Shown: positions 12,901-27,900 of the stretch, piece by piece
Layout of the letters: each line of letters begins with the position of its first letter
Position numbering within the stretch: the stretch's first letter is position 1
Assembly: GCA_028829895.1 (NCBI GenBank)
Contig: CM054182.1
Location: 64,510,879 to 64,574,878, forward strand
Direction: 5' to 3'
Length of the DNA: 64,000 nucleotides
Source of the DNA: Sinotaia quadrata
Lineage: Eukaryota > Mollusca > Gastropoda > Architaenioglossa > Viviparidae
Position numbers and translations under genes: made by a program
Notes under the pieces: generated by a model
Seen by the model: the letters and a program-made list of their open reading frames with translations, nothing else
Database searches by the model: none
Told to the model about the DNA's origin: nothing

Positions 12901-15900
12901 ACCTCAACTAGACTTTCAGTATATGTTGCAGCCACCATACAGTGACGTCTAATTTTAGTCTTAAAGCAGGTGTATTATTAATTTTAATTATTATTGATCA
13001 ATCGTTATTAAAATTTTTTAGTCATTTATTGAAATCTAGTAATGGCGACCTGAATCACTGAATGTAAGTTAAAAGACTAGCTTAATTCATTTTCATTCAT
13101 TTATATCTTGATTTGGCAAACCATAAGTTACATCAATGTTAGTTTTAAAGTTTTCAAGTTTTTGATTTGTGTTCTTTAGGTTTGTTTTCTATAAACAACA
13201 ATGTACTTCTTATCCGGTTTCTGTATGTTTTTGTATAGAAGTTCAAATTCACTTGTCACATAAACAACCTCGTTATAAACACGGCAAAATACCAGCCTGC
13301 ATTACACTAATAGGTTTATGTTTCTGAACCAGTCATTTTTATAAAACAAATAATAATGAAATAATCTCTCTCATAATCGGCTTTGGCAATTTAATAATTG
13401 GCTATGTGCGGTATTGGCAAAAATTCACACTGGTATGGCCTTAATGAAAAGTTTTCATTTCTCAAATCTCAAAACCAGATGTGTCTGTGTGAGCTCCATT
13501 CAAATTATCAGACTTTTATAAAATCGAGTACACACACAAATATATGAAAGTAATCCATCACTTTTATAAAATCCAGTACATACACAAATATATGAAAGTA
13601 ATCCGTCAGAATAAAATTTAAAAAACTCAACCAATGCTGGAACAGTGTTTAGACAAAAACACACAAACAACCTTCCTTATCATGTAAGATGATGAGGTTA
13701 ATGAACTGAATTTAATATGTACCTAGATTCTAGTCTGCAATCTATTCTGCATCATAGCATCTTACCTGAGCCTGAGACCCAAGAAAGTCCAACAAATCAA
13801 TGGTAAATCCTTTTGGATTCTGAAAGAAAGAAATGTTTACAATAAAACAAGGTTGCAACAATAACAACAAAAATCAACTAATGATGTATATATAAAAAAT
13901 AAAAACAAATAAACACAAAGAACCAAATCAAGCTTATATTTACTACAGCTGAATCTGGTTATGTCGTCGGCCTAGGGGTTTGCCAAAAAGCGTCGAGATA
14001 ACCGAAAACCAATATGGCGGCAATATATGTAATGTATTAAAATGTGCTTTAAATTTCTTTATGTACATGATGTGCGTTAATAAATGAGAATGTACATCAA
14101 CGTATTTTTGGTGATTTTTTACACAATGAAGAGTTGCCGCAATTTGTTTGATGACGCGATCAGGATGTTATAAAAATGTACATACATGTTTGCTAACAAC
14201 TAACGGCATATGTGCACTAACTAACAGCAGAGATTTACCAGTATACAATAAAAACCAATGTCGATTCTCGATACAAACCTTTTATACATGTAATCTCTAA
14301 CATTGCAAACACAAAGATCGCTCACAAAATCACAAAAAACCTTCAGGGTGCAGTTCGTTTTTACAAAAAGCTAACCAGTGTCAAAATTAAATTCGAGAGT
14401 AATTTTGCTCTGACACAGCTCTGAAAATAATCATACACATGGTTACTTCAAAAGTGGGCTAATTAACATAAAAGAGTTGTGAGCCAGTTGAAGGGAATCA
14501 GTGTGCCTAGTAAACCCCTGGCAGGATCGCACCTGATGGGGGAAACAATGCCCTTAAGTTCAAGCTGCAGATTGTTAACAAGCCATGACCATTTATCATT
14601 AGCGAGATGGCGAAGTGGCATCGATAACTAACATTTTCAAAAGCTGGCGACTAAGCAAGGGATTGAGATAACCAATGTTAAGTGGCAATTTTGGCCCTCT
14701 TTTGTGCTCGAGGGATTAGGGTTTGGCGACATAAAAGAATCAACATAGCTGATGAGAAAATGCTAAGACAAAGAATTTGGCAGTTCCATTTCAAAAACGT
14801 TGACTTAATAGGGTTGAAGAGTTAACCGAGGTCAAGATAAGTGGTTTCGACTGTACTTGCAAATTATAATATTCTTAAAAGGAAAAAACTGCTATGTGCA
14901 TAGTAATAAATCAGTTAGACAGATAAATAAAAAATGGAGAAAAATCTTTGTTTATGTCAAATAACAACAACAAACCCACCAAAACAATAAATACAATTTT
15001 AAAATTATAAAAAGACTATTTGCAGATGAAAACTTTATATGGTCTGAAAGAAATATGGTAGAAAAACTCTGTTTAAAATTATCAAATATCTTAAAGGATC
15101 ATTTCTTTGGGAATTCTAAAAGTTGGTAGTCTCAGGGATCCATGTTAAGTTTAACTTCAAATACAATAACAAAATCAGTGAATGAAGAAATGTGGCTTCA
15201 AAAATGTTACTTTCTTAAATAATTTCAAATCTTGAAACCAGTATGATGAAAATATCTTGATCCTAATTGGTAACTTTGGCTCAAAGCATAATTGATTTTT
15301 CTTTGTTATATAAATGCACTCCTGCTATTGCCCAGTAATTTAGCTCAAAGCAAAACTTTCTTTTGTTAGGTAAATGTACTCTTGGTTCTAGTATGTAATT
15401 TTAGCTCCAAGTAGAATTCTGTTTATGCCAAGTAAATGCAATCTTGTTCTATTTAGTAATTTTAACTTCAAGCAAATTTTGTTCTCTCAAGTAAATGCAA
15501 TCTTGGTTATATTGAGTAATTTTAGCTTAAAGCAGATTTTTTCCTCAAGTAAATGCAGTCCTGGTTCTACTGAGTAATTTTAGCTTCAAGCAGATTTTTT
15601 CCTCAAGTAAATGCAGTCCTGGTTCTACTGAGTAATTTTAGCTTCAAGCAGACATTTTTCTCAAGTATATGCAATCTTGGTTCTATTGAGTAATTTTAAC
15701 TTCAAGCAAATATTTTTTTCCCTCTCAAATAAATGCAGTCTTGGTTCTACTGAGTAACCCTTTGTTAAAGACAAAGTACAACAAATGACCTTTGTTGTTC
15801 ATGCTTGACAAATAAAAAATAAGTAACTCACCTCCAATGGGAACGTTGACTGCTCATTGTATATTCTAACAAAGATCTCTCCAACAATGAGTTCTTTTTT

Positions 15901-18900
15901 ATGCACTTCAAACTCAAAGTCTGCTCCAAAACTTGGATCACACTCTCCCTACAAAAGAAAGCAAAGTTAATATGATTCATTTTCAAATAACCTGACAAAA
16001 CTGGTAAAATAATTATTGTGATGTATAATACTTTCAAAATTCCTTCATTTATTTAAAAGGATATGGCATAAATGTATAATGTTTATATAATGTATAATAT
16101 ACTGGAATGCAGCATACAAAAATTTGTAGTTTTGTTTTTGATCTTTTTCATAGAAAATCTTGAAATATATTGATGATAGTTGATTTACCTTTCACCTTTC
16201 ATCAACTCAGAAATTCCAACAATTTGCCATTCTGCAACATCAATTCAGAAATTCCAACAGCTTACTATACTACATTATTAACTCAGAAATTCCAACAGCT
16301 TACTAAACTACATTATTAACTCAGAAATTCCAACAGCTTACTATACTACATTATTAACTCAGAAATTCCAACAGCTTACTACACTACATTATTAACTCAG
16401 AAATTCCAACAGCTTACTATACTACATTATTAACTCAGAAATTCCAACTGTATGCCATACTGCATCAACACAGAAATTCCTTTTTTAGTTTTTGCTCATT
16501 CAGTCTACATTGCTAGTACATGAAAATTAAAATGACAACCTCAAAATTCAAACTATTTCACCTGAAATTGGACATCCTGAAACATTCTGATAGTGAATAA
16601 CGTCATTATCTTATTTCCTCATATATCTGAATGATCAAGATAATTTGGGAAAGACTCAAAACATTTACAGACATGCTAGATTTTTAAATATGTAATATAG
16701 CTCTATCATGGTGATCAGGTGCAAGAGAAATGAAACCAATGACCAAAAATGGACAGCAATTGTCAAGATACTAAGGCTATTATTTGAACTGAGATTGACT
16801 CAACTGCTCGCAGTCAGATTATACATGATTTAAATATGGCTTTTTTAATTGAACTTTAATATGTATATAAACAAATTGTGTTCTATAACTCTTAAAAAAA
16901 CTAATGAATGCTGAGCTTAGTAGCCATTATTCTAAGAATTAATTTGAGAATTAAATTATTAAATTATTAAAAAGAATTGTTCAGGCAGAAAGGGGTGATG
17001 TTTCAAAAAACAAGGAGAAAGCAGAAACTTACAGTACGAATCATACGCTGCTGGTTGTCAGCGAGGTATTCATTCAACTGTGCACGTGTTGCATTGTCCC
17101 AAACTAGATATGGATTTTCTGTGTTGCTATTTAAGATTTTTAGTAACTGAAAAGAAAAACAAAGGCAATGTATTATCATTATGTATAACTTTTTAAATAA
17201 AAAGACTGGACAAAAGACAGGAAATCACAAGCCAGCACTATAATAGGTACGAGTTGATGAAAGATATTTTTTCTTGGCTGGGTTATGGTTTGATAATTTA
17301 TGAGCAACACACTAACCTAATAGACTAAATGAAAAAATAAAAATAAACTACCATTTCTGGTTGGACAGTTATGAGCCAAATAATATATAGCTTATATGAA
17401 AATGAAACAGTCACAAAGAAAAGGTAAGGTATTGTGATATTGTTGTGTTCTTACCTCAGCTCGATTGGGATTTGCCAATTTTCGAGCCAGATATGGTGTT
17501 AGCATAGCCATCAAAGCTTTTTTGACAGAGGGATTGTCAGGTGGTGCATTTTCTTCATTCTCATAATGGAAGCCACCAATTCGGCCGCATGCTACCACAC
17601 TCTGCTTGGCCAGTTGGTTAGCTACCTCCTGTACAGGCACAAGCACAAGGAGTTTAAAAAACCTGAAGAGTAACTTTTTCCTGAATACTTGACAGATGTC
17701 TACGACTAATGGAAGGCAAAGTAACATACAAATGCTCAGCAGAACTATCAGGGCCCATGCAACCCTTAGAATGAGGGGATAAAGAATGAAAATACATGTG
17801 ATCTGCCTGCAAATTTGAAATTATCCAGAAGGCTAGGTGGAATATAATGTTGCAGATATCTTGATAAACATGAAGGAAAAAATTATTTTATAATAAGAAA
17901 AATATTTTTCCATCATAAAACCAGATATCTACAATTACTGGATAATAGCAAACTCCCACTTGCATGCATACACACCACACCCACTTTTTTCCTCTAGTAT
18001 TAAATAGCTACATAGTAATGCAGGAAGTACACCATACACTTTTTTTCCTCTAGTACTAGAGAATTTAGTAATGCAGGAAGTACACCATACACTTTTTTTC
18101 CTCTAGTACTAGAGAGATTTAGTAATGCTGGAAGTACACCATACACTTTTTTTCCTCTAGTACTAGAGAATTTAGTAATGCAGAAAGCCCACCTGTTGAT
18201 TAGTGTCTTGGCTCTTTTCCACACCCCCTTCCTCAAGAGTGAAGTCATACTGAAAAAGGTTAGGCAGGAGGTGCCAGAGCACACCTGATTGGAAGAGGTT
18301 GGTTTGGAGCCAAAAGTCCACGCAGAATGCACTCACACACTCTGTCACCACTGTGCACAGTCTTGCCAGGTTCTGGAGGAAATGGAATAAATTAGATTTT
18401 ACAGCATAAATATAGGCCCTTCGTAAAAAAATAAGTTTTCAAATTAAAGTTTGGCTCTTACATAAATTTAAGAAAGAGACCGAAAAGTATTGATCCTGAT
18501 GCATAACCAATCAGCAATTATTGAAAAAAACAACTGCCATATCAGTTCTAGCAAGATTTATGTCCCTATTTTTTCAGCTCAAAATTCAGGTATATGAGAG
18601 GGAGGGAGGGGGAGAGATATGATATTGTGACTTTGATTACACACCCATACCACTGTCTAGGGCCTAGCTGTTGATTAGACCATCTGGGATATTTCCAACT
18701 TTTGTGGACACTTAGTTTTCATGATGTCTGTAAACTATAATGAAAAGTATTATTGTGAACTTCAATCTCTTTACTCAGCTGATAGATTCCCCCAGTCACT
18801 ATCTGAACTTATCTATTCAGCAATGGTCACTGAAATTTTTATTTTGTAGAGCAGAAACAAAAATTTTAAAATGTTACATAGTTGTGTCATCCATTCTGAC

Positions 18901-21900
18901 AAAAATTTGTTTCTGAAAGTGAACCAGTTTGTTAAACTGAAAAAAATTTCTTTCATAAAATTAAAACGGACTTACCTTGAAGTAGAGAATCCTGCATAGG
19001 TCTCTTATGATGCCTGAACACTCTTGTATTTTTTCTCGGCATCCTTCAAATTGGGCAGCAACAGCATATGATTTGGCGATGTTTATGCAAACCTAGTGCA
19101 AATAGAAAGTGTTTTATTTCTGACTTTCATCTCAACATAGATGTAACAAAATATAAAACATTAATACAAGAATTATTACAGACCACAATGCCAGAAACTC
19201 AAAACAACAACAATCTGACACTGAAACATTAATACAAGAACTACAACATACCATAATGTCAGAAAACCAAAACAATAATTTGACATTTAAATATTCATAT
19301 AAGAACTACAACAAAACACAATATCAGAAATCCAAACTATAACACAATAGACACTAAAACTTGGATACAAAAATTACTACAATGTATGCCAAAAATCAAA
19401 ACTATCAGTATGACATTAAAACATTGATAAAAGAATTCCTATAATGCATGCATTAAATACAAACATAACAATACAACACAAAACACTCTACCTGCACAGC
19501 CAAGTCATCAGGTTTGCTAGAGCTGCTTAGAACATTGACACATCTGGAGAAAGCATCATGAAGCACCTGTTACAAGACAAATAAAGGAAAATCACTCCCC
19601 TGCAGGTGACTGCTTCATATATTTAATGATAGAAGAAGACTGCTAAATGTTTTAACCATAAAGCAGTTATGATTTTACTAAATTTATTTGTTACTAAAAT
19701 AATGTACTTGTGAGTAGATGTGAGTAGATTTCTAGCAATGGTGAAAAATTTTTAATAGCAGTCTGTATATTCTGAAGTGGCACCAAGCCTCAATTTAGAT
19801 GATCTAGTGATAAATATTTTGAAGGAAGATTGCTATGTAGAGCAATACATCTTTGAAAGGAAAAATAATCATAGCAGTTATCTTGGTTCTGTTTGTGATT
19901 GCCTTCATCAGCTTAGCAAATAGAGTTATCAACGGTGCTTTGTTCTGTGTTGTCTCTAAAATCTTCAATAATAAATGGTTAATGTGACTATTTTTTGCAA
20001 CTGCAGTTTTAACTATTGCATCTATCCATCCAACCGAAAACCCATTCATCTATCAGCAATGTTTATAAATTATCAGCAGTAGGCATATTTTGTATACAAC
20101 CTTGAAGCATAATCAAAATACTGAACACTCACCTAAAAAACCAAATAATTTCAAATAATGCATTTTCACAAAATATTGTGATATAAAAAATTTTATTTTA
20201 AAGGACTGCAAGCAATTCAACTAAGGACTGAGTGATTTTGTGGCAGGGTGTGCATCATGGCCAACTTGTTAAAGTTATGTGAGGTCAGCAAGTGAAGCAA
20301 AATATTTCTTCATTTGCCACTTATTAATATGTGTTTTATTCTTTTGTTTATTGGAGACTGTGAACTTTAGTTAGGTAAAAGTGAGAATGCTTGTATGCTT
20401 GTATACAAGTACAATGATTTGACTACACACCTGAATGCCATTCTCACGGCGCAGTTCCTCCGCATTGAGGGCAGAGCAGTTAACAGTGTGGAATGCAAGT
20501 TCAGCTGCAGCTGACAGCAATGGGGCAGACTTTGAAAACAGCTGGTCATCATTAGTCTCCATGCGGATGGTTTTGATCAGCATTGGGTATCCAGCATATT
20601 TGTATGGCTGTAGGTCTGTGAGTGAAACCACATGAATGATGAACTCAGAATACCATATAAGAACCACAAACTCAACAACCAAAATATCAGATAAGAATGA
20701 AAAATGCCAGATGAAAGTAAGGAATTCCAGATGAGAGTAAACAATATCAGACAGTCAAGAAAGCAAGACAAGAATCAAGGAGATCAGACAAGAGTCAAGA
20801 AGATCAGATGAGAGTAAAAAAAGCCAGACAAGAGTCATGAATGCATGATGAGAGTTAAGAATGTCAGACAAGAACCAAGAATATCAGAGAAAAGCCAAGA
20901 ATGCTGGAAAATAGTTAAGAGCATCAGAGAAGAGCCATGAATACCATGTAAGAGCCAAGAATACCAGGTAGCAAGAATACCATATGTAAGAGCCAAGAAT
21001 ACCATGTAAGAGCCAAGAATACCTTGTAGCAAGAATACCTTATGCAAGAGCCAAGAATACCATGTAAGAGCCAAGAATACCATGTAATAGCCAAGAGTAC
21101 TATGTACATGCAAAGAATACCATGTAAGAGCCAAAAATACCATGTAGCAAGAGTACCAAGTAAGAGCCAAGAATACCATATAGCAAGAGTACCATGTGAG
21201 AGCCAAGAATACCGTGTAGCAAGAGTACCATGTAAGAGCCAAGAATACCATTTAAGAGCCAAGAATACCATAAAAGAGCCAAGAGTACCAAGTAAGAACC
21301 AAGAGTACTAAGAGCCAAGAATACCATATAGCAAGAGTACCATGTGAGAGCCAAGAATACCATGTAGCAAGAAGATAAAAGTCAATGCCAGCTAAGAGCT
21401 AAGAGTGCCAATTAAGAGCCCAAAATAGCACATAAAAATCCAGAACAATCTATACAAGAGTCAAGAGCACCAATTAAGAGCCCAAAATAGCACATAAAAA
21501 TCCAGAACAATCTATACAAGAGTCAAGAACACCAATTAAGAGCCCAAAATGGCAGATAAGAGTCTAGAACACCTGATAAGAGTCAATGCCAGGTCTGACT
21601 AAAAAGTAGCCAAGAATTAATGCCAGGTAAACAAGGCAAAAGTTAAAGAAAACATAATCAGATACAATGTAAATCAAACATAACAAACTGTTTACATTTC
21701 AAAACTTAAAAGTTCTTCTTATGTAACTTTAATCTCATTCCAACTACAAAAGTGATTCCTTCTTTGTGCAAAATAATCCTTAATACGAGTGCAGATTTAA
21801 ATTATGAGTGGTTCATATCGCTGGCAGGAGGCATACTATTTAGATATATAGTTGTTGAGGAAACCTATCAACTTGTAGAGAAAACTGTAATATATGAAAA

Positions 21901-24900
21901 GCAAAATATTTTACTTTGTCATTTTACGAACGATAAGATGAAACAGCTTTATCACCCAATCCTTTATGTTCTAAAATCTTTGGTCTCAAAATAAAATGTC
22001 TGAAATTGTGAACATTTTATTTTCTATTTAAAATAATTATATTTGTAGTTTTTTCTTCTTCAGTTTTTGAGTTGTCTCATGATCACTTTGACAAGGTACG
22101 AAATCTCAAGTAATTAATTATGTTTTCACTGCAACTGATTACTTACCATCCTTGTGTCTTGAGAACAGGATTGACTGGGCTCGCAAAATCAGGACAATAT
22201 TTTGAGGATCAGGCCCATCTTTCACTTTTGATTTACTGCACAGGAATTCATATGCCTTGTTCACTTGTTCAAACATTTCCTGTTTTCAAAACAAGAGACT
22301 ATTTATTCAAGTAGGATAACAAGTGTAATCTACTGATTATCCAAGAAAAACAAAAAATGTTTAGAGCAAAATTAATTATAATGTAACTTTGGCTGAAGAG
22401 CTATCAGCTATACTTTTACAATTAGCCAAATAAGTCATAAATGGAAATATTCTTTTATTTTTTTTTACAATAAAAGGTATTTATTTTAACTTTAGTGGCA
22501 GACTTTAAACTGAAAAGGATACGACTGAAAGAGAACTAAAATAACTTTAGCTACTGCAGAATAGAATAAGAGGCATTAAATAACCTACCCGTCCCTCTGG
22601 ATTTTTGTCAGGATGATATTTTTGGGCAAGCTTGAAATATGCTTTCCTAACTTTGGATTCATCATGACTGAAAAACAAAAACATACTCCATTTTGAACAT
22701 AAAAATATTTAAAAGATCTTCTTTCAAATAAAAATTAATTTGATTTTCATTGTTACAAATATTTTCAAATAAAAAGCATTTTTTTTTTGGTTGCTGATGT
22801 TAATCTGAATCTTAATTTATTTTGCAAGGTGGCAATGAATGAATGAGTCGATGGCATTTGCAATTGTTGTTAAAATAAAATACTCATTTTTTTTTTTTTT
22901 AAACAAAACCTCATTCACTGCCAAGACTACCAGACACATTTTATTTTAAATATCCAGTTTGCAAGTTTTTGTACCCCAAACCAGAATTTAATGACAGAAC
23001 AATAGTAACTAAAAAGGTGATGTGGCACAAGTTTGGGAGAAAGATCTATTATCCAAATATTCTGCACAAGGATTTTGAAATGGAAGATTAGGTAAAACTT
23101 TCACCCAAATCGACAAACTTTAAAAGCTGTGGTCAAGAAACAAATAAATTAGTTACTGGTTACATATAATCACACTCCCTCTCAACATACCCGCCACTCT
23201 CCTTCGACAAATTGAGAACCTTGTATGCTTCATCTATTGACATGGAGGGTGGCTTCTTTTCAACCTCCTTCTTCCATGCATCTAGGATGTCTTTCAGTAG
23301 TCGGATCTATAATAAGGTGTGACAGTAAAACTCATCTAATAATCTATACAAAGAGTGATGGCAAAACTCATCTAATAATCTATACAAAGTGTGATGGCAA
23401 AACTCATCTAATAATCTATACAAAGTGTGATGGCAAAACTCATCTAATAATCTATACAAAGTGTGATGGCAGAACTTATCTAATAATCTATACAAAGTGT
23501 GATGGCAGAACTTATCTAATAATCTATACAAAGTGTGATGGCAAAACTCATCTAATAATCTATACAAAGTGTGATGGCAGAACTTATCTAATAATCTATA
23601 CAAAGTGTGATAGTGAAACTGTCAAGCTATTACAATGTAATTAATTATTTTTTCTTCAACATATCCTTTAATAGTGATATCTATATAATATTTGATGGAG
23701 GAAACAAAATTAAAAGTTATTGTAATGTAATTAATTATTTTTCCTTGAACATATCCTTCACTACTGATATCTATGTAATGTTTGTTATAAATATTTGATA
23801 ATAAACCTTACAAGCATTTTTCTTAAAATATCCTTTAGCATACCTGATATATCTAGTCCATTTAATTTTTCTTTAAAATGTCCTTTAGCATATCTGATAT
23901 ATCTAGTCCATTTAATTTTTCTTTAAAATGTCCTTTAGCATATCTGATATATCTAGTCCATTTAATTTTTCTTTAAAATATCCTTTAGCATATCTAATAT
24001 ATCTAGTCCATTTAATTGTTCTTTAAAATGTCCTTTAGAAACCATATCTATAAATGTCTAAGAGTAAATCTAGTGCTCAATCTTTTATAAATGTAGCTCT
24101 TGGATGTAATATCTTGGATGTGCCTTCTGATAGTAAATCTTACAAGGAAGTATAGTGTAATTAAATTATTTTAAAAAAAAGATTTAATAAAGCGTTTAAT
24201 CTTTTAAAAAGTTCTAAATGCTTAATAATAACTACACAAATACATAGTACCACAAAAATAACAATTATTATTTTGTAAAAGGTATAATTACTAGAATAAT
24301 AATAATAATAATATGGGGCTGAATAAAGAGGAATAAAAAAAAAATACCAAACAACACAATATGGGGCTGAATAGAGAGGAATAAAAATAAAAACAAAAAA
24401 CCCAAACAACTCAATATGGGGCTGAATAAAGTGGAATTAAAAAAACAAAACAAACATAAACACAATATGGAGATGAATAAAGAGGAATCAAAATAAAAAC
24501 AAAAACCCAAACACATTATGGGGCTAAATAAAGAGGAATAAAAAAATACCAAACAAGACAATATGGGGCTGAATAAAAAGGAATAAAAAACAAAAAAAAC
24601 AAACCAAACACAATACAGGGCTGAATAAAAAGGAATAAAAATTAAAAAAACAAAAAACAAACAACACAATACAGGGCTGAATAACGAAGAATAAAAATAA
24701 AAACAAGAAAACAAACAACACAATATGGGGCTGAATAAAGAGGGATAAAAATGACAACCCCCCAAAAAAAACAAAACAAAACAACAACAAAGAAAACAAA
24801 AAAACAAAACAACACAATGTAGGACTGAATAAAGAGGAATAAAAATAAAAACAAAAAAATACAAACAACACACTATGGGGCTGGATAAAGAGGAATACAA

Positions 24901-27900
24901 ACTGCTAAAATTGCTTACTGGATCTTTGATTGGCCAATCTGGGAAACGACTGGTGTCGCACAAGTGTTTGAGGTAGTAAATGTTACAGAACAGTTCATTC
25001 TCAAGTTGTGGGTAGTTGATAATGGGGATGGGACAGTACTGATAAAGAGCTCGTGTGTTGCTTTGTAAACGGGGTGAAAAGTCCGCTAAGTGAGCTGCTA
25101 TCTTCTCAATCATCATCCGCCTGAATTAATTAAAAACAGGAAAGAAAAAATAAACACCACTAACAAATATATTTCATCATTTAACCAAGTGTTAATAAGA
25201 CTGATTATTTTTAGTAGAGTTCATCAAACAACAATGTGTTCATAAGATTGATATGTTTTACAGACATCACCATGCAACCAAGTGTTTACAAGATGATTTG
25301 TTTAAAAGAGATCATCATACAACCAAGTGTTCATAAAACTGATTTGTTTTACAGAGTTCAGCATTCAACCAAGTTTTAACAAGACTGATCTGTTTATCAT
25401 ACAACCGAGTATTCACAAAACTATGAGTTGTTCCTGTCTAAAGTGGTCAAGGCATCCTTACTAATGCCAAGGGAGATTAAGCAGAACAATGTGCTTTCCA
25501 CATCTCTGTTTGTGAAGTTTACTTGATGGCAATGAACTGTGTGGTTCACAATTTATTTTCTTTTTGTAAGGTGATGAGTTGAAAGGTTCATTTTCAATGG
25601 ACTTTCTTACTTTATGGTGATGAACTGCAAGGTTCACATTCAGTTTACTTTCTTCTTGAAACGATGCATTCAATACCCTTTCTTACTTAAAGGCAAAGAA
25701 CTGCAAGGTTCACATTAATACTTTTACTTGGTTTCTTGCACATGCAATCATAGCTAATTCATCCACTGTAAGTAAATTCTGTTGAAGAAATATATTTTTC
25801 TGAATCTTCTGTCAACCATGTTAGGCAATATTTTGAATTGTTTGTATCATTAAAAAAAAAATCTTTGTAATTAGGCAGATATTTGGTCAGGCATTCTCTA
25901 CAGTTTTTAGATAGGCTGGATAAAAAAAATCATGTCCAGACCAGAAACAGATAAATAATGGAGTGTTTGCATAAACAATGTTGATCTTAAACTAAGCTCA
26001 ATTAATTTGCAACCTTAGCCAAAAGTTTTGTTATGAGAATTAATTCAAAATAAGTTTTAGTACCATTGTCTCATCTTTGTACAGATGCTGAAACATTCTT
26101 AATCAAAATAGTTTATAAAGACAGATTTATTAATTGATGAAGTAAACAAATTAATTCATCCAAATCTACCATTTTTGGCAGTTTGTGAAATATGAATATT
26201 AAGATCTAACTTCTTATCTACTATCTTATGTCTATTTTTGAATTCAAATTTTGTAATATAATAAACAAAAACTTTCAGAAAGAAAACTTTTACAGCTTTC
26301 CAAAGATATATTTTATTGTAATGCCATGATGTCCAAGTCTAAATCAAATGTACCTACATACCTCATTTCTGCATTCCAGATTGCCTCAGGTGTGTCAAAT
26401 TCCCCCAGGAAGATCTCTGCAAATTTTTCTGGTGAGTAGTTTTCTAGGTAGCACACCATGGCTTCTGGCATTATATGACCCAACATGCTGCGTATCATGA
26501 GATCAGAAGTCTTGTTCTAAATGGACAAATACAGTGCCATCAAAAGGGAATAAAGATCTATTGGCACAAACACATGTTTGTAATTTTTTTTTTCTGTTTC
26601 AATAAATAAAAGATGTTACACTCAACCTAAAAAACCCTCTAAGCAATGACAATCATGGCCACTAAGCTCAAGAATTCATGAGCTAGAAAGTGGGTGAGGA
26701 TCAATTGAAACAAAATCTCAGCTGGGTCAAAACCTGTTTTTAGACCTATTGGCAATACTTGGCCAAGGAGCCCCTTTTAACAAAATTTTGACACAGAAGA
26801 CCTTTAACAATATTTCTGACACAAAAGACCTTTAATGATATTTAGTCATAGAAAACCTTTAACAATATTTAAACATAGAAGACCTTTAACAATACGTAAA
26901 CAATGAAGACCCATAACAATATTTAGGCACAGAAGATCTTTAACAATATTTAGACATGGAAGACATATAACACTATTTAGACTCCTGAAATCTTTAGAAA
27001 AGTGTTAGCTGATTTCAAATATGGCTTATTAAGTCATTCACCAGAAAGTCTAAAAAAACTAAATTTTAGTTCTATTGTCAGATAGAATTTTCATTTGTCT
27101 GGGCAACTAGAAAAGCATAACTAATGCAAATGACTGAAATTTGTCAATTCTTCAGAAAGTGACACGTTCCATATTTGATTAGAATGAGCTGAAATAATGA
27201 TATCTGTTTTTTTTTAAAAACCTTTTAGCTTCTTTCTAGACAGTTATGATGAATAGTTATGATGGACTGTGACAATGAATTGTTTGTTATATGATGGATA
27301 GTTCTGATAACAATAAGGATAATTCTGATTGTTATGATGGATAGTTGAGATTCCTATGGTGGATAGTTATGATGACTATGACAGATAGTTCTGATTGTTA
27401 TGATGATTATGATGGGTAGTTATGATGGATAGTTACGATGACTATGATGGACTGTTATTGATTATTATGGATTATGATGGACTGTTATTGATTATTATGG
27501 ACTATGATGGACTGTTATATTGAATTAATAGATAGTGATAGTTATGATGAATATGATGGTTTGCTATTATGATAGGTTATGAAGGAATGTGATGATTTCT
27601 AATAGACAGTCAGATTGGATATTAAGCCAGATTGTTAAGATAGAGTGTCATGATGGACAGTGTTGATTGATTGATATGAACTGTTATGGTGGACTTTTAA
27701 GATGTATCATCATAGATATGAAGGATGGTTATGTTGGATTATTATGAAATAGTTATGAATAATTATAGTGGATATAATTAAGTGTTGTGGTAGATATGGA
27801 TTGTCATAATGGATAAATTATGATAGTTATGAATGACTGGCACATGGTTAGATATGATAGACTGTTAAAATGGAATGTAATGATGATGGATTACTATAAT

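Noticed and set aside
18000..18332. 110-codon minus-strand ORF
   Set aside because: Wrong frame of exon 39 joined to the 60-bp minisatellite.
20835..21363. Several 87-138-codon ORFs on both strands
   Set aside because: Low-complexity translations of the AGAGCCAAGAATACC array, open in many frames at once.
23225..23644. 139-codon plus-strand ORF and 98-codon minus-strand ORF with 12-residue repeats
   Set aside because: The unit is 36 bp and stop-free in both strands; the plus ORF also overlaps exon 33 antisense.
24268..25116. 282-codon minus-strand ORF
   Set aside because: Only the first part is DNAJC13 exon 32; the rest is read-through past the donor into a Phe/Leu-rich frame of the minisatellite at 24290-24900.
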